Origin: Wyeomyia smithii
Lineage: Eukaryota; Arthropoda; Insecta; Diptera; Culicidae
Length of the DNA stretch: 64,000 bases
Assembly (NCBI RefSeq): GCF_029784165.1
Contig: NC_073694.1
Span: 165,072,118-165,136,117 of the forward strand
Reading direction: 5' to 3'
Shown here: positions 57,333 to 64,000 of the stretch, piece by piece
Layout: every line of letters begins with the position of its first letter
Numbering within the stretch: position 1 is the first letter of the stretch
Program-made: the position numbers and the translations under genes
The notes under the pieces: model-generated
Seen by the model: only the letters and a program-made list of their open reading frames with translations
Databases searched by the model: none
Told to the model about the DNA's origin: nothing

Positions 57333-59646
57333 ACGGCTCTGCATAATAAAGGAGTCGACAATACTACAATGAACTGGATTCAAGTAATACTTTCGAGCAG
57401 TAAGATCACAGCTGCATTGGGATTGAGATATTTCCGTCACAGTAGAGGCAGTGAAAGGGTGTCCTCAGGGAGGAGTTCTCTCTCCTACTATGGTCACTGG
57501 TGGTAGACGTTTTCCTAACCAAGCTATCGCCGCTAGTCTACAAAGTCATTAGTTATGCGGATGACATAGTCCTTATCGTTCGGGAAAAATGTGACGCAAC
57601 TCTACCTAGTCGTATGCAAACGGCTTATCACACCACCTTTGCGTGGTGCTTAGAAGAAGGGCTGAACATTAACCCCGCTAAAACAGTCATTATATCCTTA
57701 ACCAAGCGAGGGTTGCACTCAATCATTCCTCCGCTATAGAATTGGGAAAAACTGAGCTTCAGCAACGAGACCCAATATCTTGGGGTCATTCTGGACAAGA
57801 AGCTGAACTGGACTGCTCAACTAGACTAAGATAAAGAAGGTAGCTTTAGCTATCTGGGCTTGCAGTACATTGTTTGGCAAGACAACAATTACCACTCTGA
57901 TCAGGCATACAAAAAAAGGGGGCACCAGAAATTCACAGGAATGGTTAAGAAGCTATAATCTTTTTAGGACAACGTTTTTCGCTTTTGTCGACTAGTGTTA
58001 CCTTCAACTATTTTTCTAGTATTTAAAATTAATTTTTCAAAAATTTGTGATGTGTACTTTAATGATTGAATTATTCTTGTGGAACGTGTTTTTCTATATA
58101 GACTGAACCAGAAATGGGAATTAATATTCTATGTGTGCGAATTTTCATTCAAATCAAAAGAGATCGATTTTTATGTATTTTCAGGTGATAATTGTCATGT
58201 TTTCCGCCAAACGCGCTAGAAAAAGACAAACTGCTGTGTGTGGTTTTGTCCTCCTCTTTGTGGGTCAATTATAAAGCTGCGTTTGACGAATTTTTCTGAC
58301 AATTCAATTGCGTATCTACAGCATTTTCTACAAAGTTTACTACCAAGTTGTTGTTTTTTCATCGTTGCAGTTGTTATTTTCAGTGTCCAATACTGGTGAA
58401 TGTGAAGTTAGCGTATCGTCACTTTTTTGTGTTTCTGGTTATAAAAACTCAGTTGTTGATTTCGCCTGTGCCTTACGTTTAGCTGGCTAACTTCTATCAG
58501 GCGGATCTCTTCCAGATAGCGTACGAATAGTTGGAACGGCTGATTTTTTTTTACAGTAAGATCATAAAATCAGAAAATGTCTATTTCCTTACCATTGTCA
58601 ACACGATGACCGATAAAATATCGGTACTTAAAGTGCTGGAGACACACGAGCTTGGCATCAGTTTACAACGGAGACCCACAAAATTGAGCCCAATTTTTCG
58701 GATTGGTGCATGCTGTGGAAAACTATGCATGCTAACTGGTTGTTTGTCTTTCCGTATCTTGTATGATAAAATTGGTTTACTGAGCAAAACGACATTTCAA
58801 GACCTATGCACTCTATCAACTTCACAGAAATGAACGCCCTTTAATTTCCAAAACAAACTTTGTGACATAATATCCCCGAGCACGTTGATCAGTTTTAGTA
58901 TTGGGTGTGCATACAACATTTTCACCAAAACGGCGGTAGGTATCTGACTAACCTCCGCAATCATTATTGGTCCACATTATGATGGCGAGGGTTCCGGGAA
59001 TCTTGAGAAAAATTAGAAATGAAGGAGCAGTATCAGTCTAATGGTTTCACTTGTAACAATGCAATAGAGAATTGAATTTAAATAAATTCATAAACCGTGT
59101 TTTCATTATTAGTCTCGCTACTTATGACTCACCCGCAAGAAACACGCATATGAGCTAGAAATATGAAACTATCAAAACATTCCACTTGTTATACAATATC
59201 GAATGGGTCAATGATCATGAGACACTAGCACCAGTATTCATATTGAAACGTCGTGAGAGTTTAGTTCTGTACACAAAATAAGGCAGAAGCTTCTCGAGCA
59301 AAATGTTCTCACGCTCGAAACGTTCAGTAATGGAACGGTTCGTAGAACTAGCCGAAATCCAATTACAAAAACAAAATATGTAAACTCAAATTCATTCTAG
59401 AAGCATCATTGGTTGCTTTCACAGCAAACACAGAGAGAGAGAGAATTATTAAAATCAAAACGAATCAAATCAAAATGTCACACTTCATAAAAATCCGATG
59501 GAATAGAACACAAAAAGTAGTAGAGAAAAAGGACAGTGCTTACCTTCCTCGCTGAGACCCACGTCGTGCCAGCCGCAGAAGAGATTCATCTTGTTCCATT
59601 CACTTTCGCCGTGGCGCACGAAAACGACACTATATTTGCCAGCCAT
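47642..59646 (-). CDS. Pgam: Phosphoglycerate mutase (cofactor-dependent), complete three-exon gene
   Basis: The exons are 59544-59646, 48005-48502 and 47642-47793; together they make 251 codons with consistent phases and GT-AG introns. The 250-residue protein interconverts 3- and 2-phosphoglycerate in glycolysis in the cytosol through a phosphohistidine. It shows RHGESEWN with the catalytic histidine H12, RLNERHYG with the acid E91, the phosphate-binding IWRRS (R118, R119), and AHGTSLRG with the second histidine H188. The family usually has AHGNSLRG; threonine replaces asparagine here. Length is close to insect and vertebrate enzymes (about 254). Intron 1 is about 11.0 kb and full of transposons; intron 2 is 211 bp. 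Confidence 0.95.
48005..48502 (-). CDS. Pgam: Phosphoglycerate mutase exon 2
   Basis: Begins after a TTTTTCACAG acceptor with GC, completing a glycine codon split from exon 1, and ends before a GTAGGA donor. It encodes about two thirds of the enzyme, including RLNERHYG, IWRRSF and AHGTSLRG. It spans 498 bp with no interruption. Confidence 0.95.
48605..48800 (+). pseudogene. DD37D mariner transposase, N-terminal part
   Basis: In shifting frames the plus strand gives PLGINRK, YRTINRYLETGGT and RSGRPRSVRTSRL, the helix-turn-helix region of maT/mariner transposases. The left terminus is missing. It lies about 100 bp inside intron 1 from exon 2 and is separated from its catalytic half (51130-52053) by hAT and RTE sequence. 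Confidence 0.75.
48880..50300 (-). pseudogene. RTE-like non-LTR retrotransposon fragment E
   Basis: On the minus strand: 5' untranslated-like sequence near 50050-50300, endonuclease pieces (KMVIGDMNGRKDLYKPVIG, then TIDHVLIDGPFFSD) at 49300-49900, then a jump to the C-terminal WTGHVVRMSDDNPVKSLLF and the 3' end MATTS near 48890. The reverse-transcriptase centre is deleted. It is antisense-free relative to Pgam, meaning it has the same strand. Confidence 0.75.
50860..51132 (+). pseudogene. hAT transposase C-terminal fragment and terminus
   Basis: A REVGVDAVYKIF stretch (50936-50980) matches the NEVGVDAVAKIF of the hAT C-terminus at 63705-63965. It is followed by CTAGCCCCCCCTAGAAA and GTTGCGCCCATG near 51130, the kind of terminus (reverse complement CATGGGCGCAAC) found in some hAT elements. 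A similar C-rich phrase lies at 48822 on the other side of the RTE insertion. It is probably the hAT that first split the DD37D mariner. Confidence 0.5.
51133..52053 (+). pseudogene. DD37D (maT-like) mariner transposase, catalytic part
   Basis: Begins NPAQSARKLARNLKMNRESI and is open from 51180 to about 51800. Catalytic residues: D in EIIFSDEKLF, D in CFQQDSAPSH, and D in SPDLNPLDCFVW, the last two 37 residues apart, giving DD37D. Just after NLEQT a frameshift occurs, then the tail ITKI, a TGA, DEMSMEHVR and RSEKGGVILRYC can be read in another frame. The right terminus is near TTTTTTGTCACCCTGTA (ending 52053), with TA as expected. It is inactive. Confidence 0.85.
52262..52529 (+). pseudogene. 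LOA-clade (Lian-like) reverse transcriptase fragment, left part
   Basis: In frame: LLRLMEKVTDNYIRSEFL, KHQYAYQQGKSTETAWQCLV and AVCAFLDIERALDNTSF (motif A). This is the LOA-type signature known from Lian in Aedes. It is cut at 52529 by the R1-clade element and continues at 57331. Confidence 0.75.
52516..52529 (+). repeat. Left target-site duplication of the R1-clade element
   Basis: ACACGGCTCTGCAT, repeated exactly at 57331-57344 immediately after the poly(A) tail. Confidence 0.95.
52575..53984 (+). CDS. R1-clade ORF1 protein (gag-like, 469 aa)
   Basis: Starts at ATG 52575 (MSSKNQKETGAEG), 45 bp into the element; the frame is also open further upstream, but only into the interrupted LOA sequence. 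The N-terminal third is low-complexity and charged, with a coiled-coil-like stretch (LKQSLLLLRSTIDEARKEHE, about residues 95-125). A basic middle follows (RGDALILKTDGSKYSEVL). Three zinc knuckles lie near the C-terminus: CFRCFEGGHKSWTC, CRRCGGAGHKAKDC, and CMVC ending HFMGGPRC. It binds element RNA in ribonucleoprotein particles. Stop TAA at 53982-53984. Confidence 0.92.
   Translation: MSSKNQKETGAEGLPNPFARGGIQRSPQKKAETDAAKSGGGKTANPSVSTPDISVDGPLLAKAVERCMDTRPRVAALSEQLNAIIEFSANRRNIAGDLKQSLLLLRSTIDEARKEHEELVARVKAAEKAARTGRATASKEVQTDAPSFASVCSTGQVAKRTRQSPGETAPGNTKKRLVVLLPREHTPTGSRSTAEKAQVEATGNPWTTVEGRKRREGATRHDGGAARGPKKVKKARSRGDALILKTDGSKYSEVLKKMRGETQLKDLGADVRSIRRSRTGEMILELRKDAKNKGATYKTVAEKVLGKEVQVRALTSEVTLQLKNLDEITEGCDIAQALKAKCGVEVAKESIRLRKGPAGTQVATFRLPSADANLALKEGKLKVGWSVCPLGILQQPDICFRCFEGGHKSWTCKGPDRSQLCRRCGGAGHKAKDCGESPKCMVCSGKRDAKHFMGGPRCPAGKPAAKPRA
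53987..57043 (+). CDS. R1-clade ORF2 (APE endonuclease and reverse transcriptase, about 1018 aa)
   Basis: The frame opens after a TAA at 53957-53959 and has no ATG until codon 99, although the conserved protein clearly starts around VRVTQLNLNHC (53981 on), overlapping the ORF1 stop. Endonuclease: LNLNHC, VVAGDFNAWAVEW, and SIIDVTFS...NSDHQAV. Reverse transcriptase: LLPKAGKPPGDPSAYRPICL, QFGFRKGRSTLDA, IVTLDVKNAFNSASWD, GVPQGSILGPVLWN, then FADD (667-670). The C-terminal CCHC is MCPECVEKEETAEHVFFVCP. There is no RNase H, as usual for R1. Every catalytic motif is intact, so the protein is probably active if it can be translated. Confidence 0.92.
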   Translation: MTQLNLNHCFAAQQLLHQAATESLSDIAVISDPYRIPPGNGNWVADKSRLAAICTTSKFPVQEVVSTSEEGYVVAKVNGVFYCSCYAPPRWSTERFIQMVDLLSMELTGLTPLVVAGDFNAWAVEWGSCFTNQRGQILLEAFAKLNLDLANVGNKSTFSRNGAESIIDVTFSSPGLIKNWRVDDGYTNSDHQAVCFSVDNNERGQATGRANTPTVRGWKTSHFDAEVFEEAMRREREGGSWLRPTADQLVAMLSRACDATMPRTRQPRNGKPPVYWWTDAIADLRSACLRARRRMQRARNEEERTERRAAFSSARSMLKSAIKASKRACFDRLCASANTNPWGDAYRIVMAKTKGALAPAERSPAMLERIIEGLFPRHEPSPWPPAVESHVRRSSISDIDQRWSANLPSIQSVSDDSRVEAGEEARVTNEELIVIAKSLKVSKAPGPDGIPNLAIRLAIKTAPGLFRAVMQRCLDDCLFPDRWKRQRLVLLPKAGKPPGDPSAYRPICLLDTAGKVLERIILNRLVRYTEGVHGLASNQFGFRKGRSTLDAISSVIKTAEVAIQRKRRGIRYCAIVTLDVKNAFNSASWDSIALALRSIHVPVSLYKILENYFQNRVLVYDTEEGQKCVPITAGVPQGSILGPVLWNVMYDGVLKLKFPVGVVIVGFADDITLEVYGESIEEVELTAAHCIRKVEDWMRSRKLELAHHKTEVMVVNNRKSEQQAVVRVGDCTITSKRSLKLLGVMVDDKLTFGSHVDYACKRASSAIAALSRMMSNSSAVYGSKRRLLASVVSSILRYGGPVWSRALGTNSYRGKLESTYRLMCLRVASAYRTVSYDAICVLSGMMPISIAIKEDRECFDQRDTRGIRGTRRSFSMLLWQREWSNSTKGRWTHRLIPEISGWVGRRHGEVKFHLTQILSGHGCFRQYLHRFGHAVSPMCPECVEKEETAEHVFFVCPRFVGARSNMMAVSGPGTTPDNLVRRMCDDPDIWNAVCAAASQIVLELQRVWRVNHQHASGS
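57044..57303 (+). other. 3' untranslated region of the R1-clade element
   Basis: 260 bp between the ORF2 stop and the poly(A) tail. In an active element the reverse transcriptase recognises this part of its RNA. Confidence 0.85.
57331..57910 (+). pseudogene. LOA-clade (Lian-like) reverse transcriptase fragment, right part
   Basis: Resumes after the right copy of the 14-bp duplication. It carries AVKGCPQGGVLSP, a catalytic box in VISYADDIVLIVREK, CLEEGLNINPAKTVIISLTK and QYLGVILDKKLNWTAQLD. Several stops and frame changes; it fades near 57910. Motif order continues directly from the left part at 52262-52529. Confidence 0.8.
57911..59543 (-). other. Remainder of Pgam intron 1, no gene recognised
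   Basis: AT-rich intron sequence. Near 57933 it contains a short relative of the foldback at 9795-10007. Nothing else is supported. Confidence 0.55.
59544..59646 (-). CDS. Pgam: Phosphoglycerate mutase exon 1
   Basis: ATG at 59646 in the context AACGATGG, giving MAGKYSVVFVRHGESEW to LSEEG, then a GTAAGC donor. An upstream in-frame extension would start at a weak position and would not match the family. The RHGESEWN motif holds the phosphorylated histidine. Confidence 0.95.
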
Positions 59647-60632
59647 CGTTACACTTTTCGCTACGAAAATTAAATGTTCCACTCGGAAGATAGGTATCTG
59701 CTCTAATAATCTCGGGAAACACTGCTCACAGTTGCGTGCTGCTCAACTCGACATCTTGTTGGCCATTCCGGCGATAATCTGCAGACGAAAGTAACCCACA
59801 TAAGTCTTGAGCAAGTGCATCTATCGGTATGCAACAATCGAAATGCGGTACGTTTTATACGGTGAGAATGGCGATAAACAACAGAACAAGTTCAAGACTT
59901 GAAATAACACTTGCTGCGCCTTCACTTACGCCAAGCGGCCAACTGAATGTAGTTCGCTAGAATTAAGCGCCTATAAAAACAGACAGCGCCGAGTATGTGC
60001 CAGTCTTATGTTTACCAACATTATACACTGATTAAAGTCGCCTACTTCGCTTCAGTTCGGCTCGAACTGGTCCAGCAAAGCAACGCTAGAGGTAACTCCG
60101 GGCATGAGTGAGCGGAGTGGCGGCGAATGTTACATATTTGTTTGCAGCCAGCGCAGCACAGATTAAGAGACACGATAAATTGGACATTCTGCTGTATATG
60201 TTTGTATGTATGTACGTATGTATGCTTACAATGACGTACGTACTTACAGATACGGAGTACCGGGGGAACAGTGCATGCTAGCGTTCGTAAAAGAATGCTT
60301 GGCCACAGGTCGGTCGATCGAGGGCATCAGCACTATCGCAGACGAGTGCACAGTGGGACGGCTACTTACAAATGCTGGCCAAGCCAAATTAAATGTCTGT
60401 AACGTTAAATGTACTGGAAAAAAATACATGGTTCTTATGTAATTGCAAGACGTTAAGGTTGAATCTAATATAATTTGTTATGTAACTTTGATAAAAACGT
60501 ATATTTGTGGTGTCTAGTCTAGTATATTCTACACTTACACAGCCAGTACTTGGAAGAATCTGGAAAACAATAAAATAATTTCCAAACTTACTTATTTACT
60601 GTACTCCGTTGATCGACGAACCGTTTGCCGGT
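59647..60632. other. Upstream region of Pgam; no further gene recognised
   Basis: Contains the presumed Pgam promoter and 5' untranslated region. CTATAAAA at about 59970 is on the plus strand, so it is not an obvious TATA box for Pgam. 60185-60245 is a GTAT/GTAC-rich low-complexity run. A 78-codon plus frame at 60206-60442 has no recognisable domain. Confidence 0.45.
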
Positions 60633-63146
60633 CTAGGGCTGAACGAAAAAGAGATGTTCAGCTTCTTCTGTCTTGGACAGTCCTTTCCCAGTCACCTCGT
60701 ACACCAGCAGATCGTGCATCTTCTTCCACTGAGTGCGAAGCCCTCCACGGAGTCGATGGCCTCTTCCTGGTTCATTACTGAAGATAGTTCTGGCGTCTCT
60801 CTCGGCAGGCATTCTGGCTACATGCCCAGTCCACTGAAGCCTGTCATGCTGTGTCATTTTTTGTATACTTGGTACAACTCGTGATTCACGGGTGCCACTG
60901 TACATCTTCCAATTTTTTGCCAAGTACCGACGCAGAACTTTACGCTCAAAAACTCCAAGCACTCGTCGATCAGCTTAATTCAGTATTTCAGTCCCTATTG
61001 GGCCACCGGGGGCGAGTTTTCAAATTACGGGGATAGCTGATTACGTAGTCCGTAAAAAGCCCTGTTCATTGTTTCACATCACGGCTCATATCGTTGTCAG
61101 ATGTCACAAGCGTACCAAGATAAATGAATTCAATAACCACTTCAAATCGTTCCACATCAGCTTTTCGTACTGCACCTTCAAGAACGATGTTGTGTTTACA
61201 CGCATGATTTCGATACCCCCAGCGTCATACAACTCAGCCTAATTAGTTGCGTCGGAAAACCATGCTCCAGCATAATTTGCCACAGCTCGTTTTTTTTCAC
61301 TGAGTCGTATGCCGCCTTGATATCTACAAACAGATGGCAAGTCTGCAAGTGGTGCTCCTGGAACTTATCGAGGATCTGTCGACGATGAAAATTTCATCCG
61401 TCGTGGAACGCCCCTATCGAAAACTAGCCTGGTATTCGCCGACGGAGGATTCCGTTCACGGTCTCAATCTGAAGAACAGGATACGAGAGAGCACTTTGTA
61501 TGCGGAGCTGAGCAACGTAATGCGTCGATAGTTGCAACCAAGCATGGAAATTTTCACTCACTAGCAATATTTCATGCAAATGTGTTCATTGATTCATCAG
61601 GTATCGTTCAATTGTTTCCACTCGCGTACAAGTTTTTCATAGAAACGCTGCTGATTATTTTTCGCTTCTAAGAGTTCCGAATACTATAGAAGAAGACTGA
61701 ATGATTCAAAAACACGATAGTATTTAATGTATCCAAGTTCACTTGCATTCAACGGTATCGCGAGAATCTTTGAGATATTATCGCCAGTGATACAAAATTA
61801 TGAATCCAAATGAACGTTAGATTGCGTTTAACTGTTTGCTTACCGGAGCAAATAGGTATCATCAATGCTTACGGAAATGGTAGCATGGTGCATTAGCATG
61901 TGATATTTGAAATCACTAAGAATCATAGCGGTATATCACGGTGAAAGCACGACGTGGAGTAACCGAATTACGCCCGCAAGCAACCAACATTTGAAAGAAT
62001 CGCTGCGATCGCTCGAGTGCAATCGTATACGATTCTTTCGTGAAACACTCGCTATATGTTGCTCGCTCCCCCTAAAGCAGGCGATACTGCAACAAAATCA
62101 TCAAAGAAAGCTACCATATATTTCTTTGCTATAAGTTGTCTCTTGCATGCGTGAGAATGTGTAACTTTTAATAGTGATGGTTTGCTGGGATTAAAAGCTT
62201 ATGAATAGCAAATTCATAAATCTAGATAAACATTTCAAAAGGTCCTTTCTGCTTTCATCGATTTTTCGGAGCGTCTTTTCATTTTGGTAATGGTTCAGTT
62301 TTAGAAGCTCTCCCAAGCGTGGTTTTCGTTAAGAAGGCTAGAGTGATCCCTCCACTATCAACTAGTGCAAATAACCTGTCATAAAAGGTGTTTTATAAGT
62401 TGTAGTGATTGAATGAAAATGATAAAAAAAAATCGATCAAAGCAGATAGGACCTTTCGAAATATTTCTCTAGAAATGATACCCGAATGATTGTTATGCGA
62501 AACGATTTTTTCCATCCTTGGTTGCAACAATCCCTTCTTGTAGATTGGGCATATCAGACCTTCCAACCAGTCGTTCAGCATATATTAATCCACCCAGATC
62601 CCGAGTATGATCTGGTGGTTCGCATAGAACAGCCGCTCGCTTAGCGGTTCTAGAAGTTCGACCGAATACCATCCTTCCCAGCGGCCTTATCGGTTTTTCA
62701 GCTCACTCATCGCTTTTTTAACCTCCTTCTGTGTTTGTGGCTCTACAGCTTGCTCGTCGCTTATAATCCTTATCCTTTACCTGTTTTACTCATCTTGCTC
62801 CTAATCGTTCAATAACGCTTGCAAGTGCTCCTTCCACCTGGCTGCAACCGTCGGTTTATCCATTAGCAGGTTGTCGTTCATTCCTGGAACTGACTCTGTT
62901 GACTGTTCTATAGAAGCTCCGCGCGCCGTTTCTAGTAACGTTGTTTTCTGCGCTGCGCTCCTTGTGCTCGCGCTTCTTCCAACGATGGACTCTATTCTCG
63001 GCAGCTCCCTGTATCTCTAACTGTTCTACCGTGTAGCTGCAGCGAACACACGACTCCTGACACGGTTCTTTTCCTAACACCCTGACATCAGTAACATCCG
63101 AAAAGTGCCGATCGTCAATCAGTATGTGATCAAAAATGGTTTCCAT
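60633..63146 (-). mobile_element. RTE-like non-LTR retrotransposon, copy D, split by a hAT-like element
   Basis: On the minus strand from 63146: endonuclease (DHILIDDRHFSDV), a linker (FYRTVNRVSSRNE), then after the 61539-62520 insertion reverse-transcriptase remnants, and the C-terminal LGVFERKVLRRY and WTGHVARMPAERDART at 60633-60962. All frames are broken. It belongs to the same broad group as copies A, B, C and E. Confidence 0.78.
61539..62520. mobile_element. hAT-like non-autonomous element, 982 bp
   Basis: GTTGCAAC occurs directly outside both ends (61531-61538 and 62521-62528), an 8-bp duplication that happens to be palindromic. The termini are CAAGCATGGAAA on the left and TTTCCATCCTTG on the right, matching at 11 of 12. 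Removing the element leaves a continuous RTE sequence. It has no transposase. A hairpin GAAAGAATCG...CGATTCTTTC lies near 61993-62031. The hAT assignment rests on the 8-bp duplication; because the duplication is itself an inverted repeat, the boundary could be read differently. Confidence 0.65.
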
Positions 63147-63150
63147 ACAT

Positions 63151-63704
63151 TTTTCACATTAAAAATGATTTCCATACATTTATCTTGTAAATGGCCAGGC
63201 CACTGAGTAGTGCAAAATAAATTTTGTGGAAACAAGTGTATATCATGTCTTCATACTATGTATAGACAGATGGCATCATTTCATCCACAAGTAATCTAAG
63301 AACGGGGACATTCCGTACCAACCGATCCGCATATATTTAGATATAATTTGTTAGTAGTGATGGGAACTATCATTAAAAATTCTTACTGATAAATACCAGT
63401 ATTCTCTAACTCGTTACTGATTACTATCAGTAAATATCAGTAATTTGCATTCACGTTTTAGGCAAATTATCAACGTTACATTTGATGTTAGCGTTGCTTC
63501 ATTTAGGTGTACATCCTTGGCTCGATATTGTTTTCCGTTGACGGTATTGCATATGTTTGGTGATTCAGGTTTACATTAGAGAAATCCAATCCAATCTGTA
63601 TAGTTCATTTTGATAAAAATTAGTCAATCGCCAAAAATTGTTTTATTCCGCTTTCAAACACAAGAGCTCTCGAATGCCGCAAAGAACGCTCTTATCTTAC
63701 ACAA
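63151..63704. other. No gene recognised; possible left end of a hAT element
   Basis: At 63355-63450 the sequence TAGTGATGGGAACTATC is followed by several TACTGATAAATA / TATCAGTAA repeats, the layout of a hAT terminus with subterminal repeats. It lies just left of a hAT transposase remnant, but a connection is not proven. Confidence 0.4.
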
Positions 63705-63965
63705 GAAATTTTCTAGTCCCCACTCAGAATTTTTCACAGAAAGGTTGTATTCTTCATAGGTCCATTTAATACTTCTTCTCAAGCTGTGGAGAGAAGCTTT
63801 TCAATAGTACGGCGAGTAAAAACGGGGCTTAGTAAGGTCAACACGCAGAAGAGATTCTCGTATCTAGCTCTACTCAATACTGAATCAGCTTTGCTAAACG
63901 AGGTTGGCGTTGACGCTGTGGCTAAGATTTTCAATTCATTAGTTCGGATATTCAATCCAGATTGA
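63705..63965 (+). pseudogene. hAT-family transposase C-terminal (dimerisation) domain
   Basis: One frame reads SSQAVERSFSIVRRVKT, then RFSYLALLNTESALLNEVGV and DAVAKIFNSLVRIF to a TGA at 63963-63965. The A-ERSFS...R-K...RL-LALL pattern is the classic hAT dimerisation region at the C-terminus of the transposase. The catalytic part is not present to its left, so this is a truncated copy. A sister fragment is at 50860-51132. Confidence 0.75.
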
Positions 63966-64000
63966 CGTGATCTATTTTACTGTAGGTATTTGTTTTATTT

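Noticed and set aside
59965..59975. TATAAAA on the plus strand upstream of Pgam
   Set aside because: Wrong strand for Pgam and no supported plus-strand gene follows.

Overview
The window looks like a piece of a large, transposon-rich mosquito genome, most likely a culicine such as Aedes. The reasons are two recognisable insect genes (an allatostatin-A-type receptor and phosphoglycerate mutase), an 11 kb intron packed with transposons, and the mobile families present: R1-clade, LOA/Lian-like and RTE-like non-LTR elements, Ty3/gypsy elements, DD37E and DD37D Tc1/mariner elements, hAT and piggyBac-type MITEs, and a tRNA-derived SINE. Species assignment is inference; nothing here is bacterial.

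Host genes. On the minus strand, 20280-20852 is the first coding exon of a class A neuropeptide GPCR (allatostatin-A/galanin receptor type), covering the N-terminus and TM1-TM4 and ending in a GTGAGT donor. Also on the minus strand, 47642-59646 is a complete three-exon phosphoglycerate mutase gene. Its exons join in phase to a 250-residue protein with all the key catalytic motifs. Its first intron is about 11.0 kb and holds a DD37D mariner copy broken by hAT and RTE sequence, then a LOA-type reverse transcriptase into which a coding-intact R1-clade element (52530-57330) has inserted with a 14-bp target duplication.

Layout. 1-4.7 kb: a TIR element, then the 5' part of a degraded Ty3/gypsy element (minus strand) whose leader carries nine copies of a hairpin-like motif. 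4.7-10 kb: mostly unassigned sequence, with a GTCT-ended dispersed repeat and a 9-bp minisatellite. 10-13 kb: a decayed R1-clade copy (minus) with a piggyBac-type MITE inside. 13.3-18 kb: two head-to-head copies of an APE-type non-LTR retrotransposon; one contains a TA-flanked element that itself contains a second TIR element. 18-22.6 kb: SINE and receptor exon. 22.6-27.4 kb: a composite dispersed repeat interrupted by a DD37E mariner. 27.4-32.8 kb: interleaved RTE and R1 fragments. 33.99-40.05 kb: a young LTR retrotransposon whose single open frame joins Gag directly to integrase. 40.5-46.5 kb: a second DD37E copy inside a mariner fragment, an RTE copy split by a hAT MITE, and a Tc1/mariner remnant. 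60.6-64 kb: another RTE copy split by a hAT-like element, and a hAT transposase C-terminus.

The strongest candidate for something undescribed is the LTR element at 33991-40054. Its LTRs differ at only two positions that I could find, and its 703-codon ORF is uninterrupted, yet nucleocapsid, protease, reverse transcriptase and RNase H are all missing. This suggests a recently mobilised, non-autonomous Gag-integrase element. All family names come from motif recognition by eye; no database search was run.
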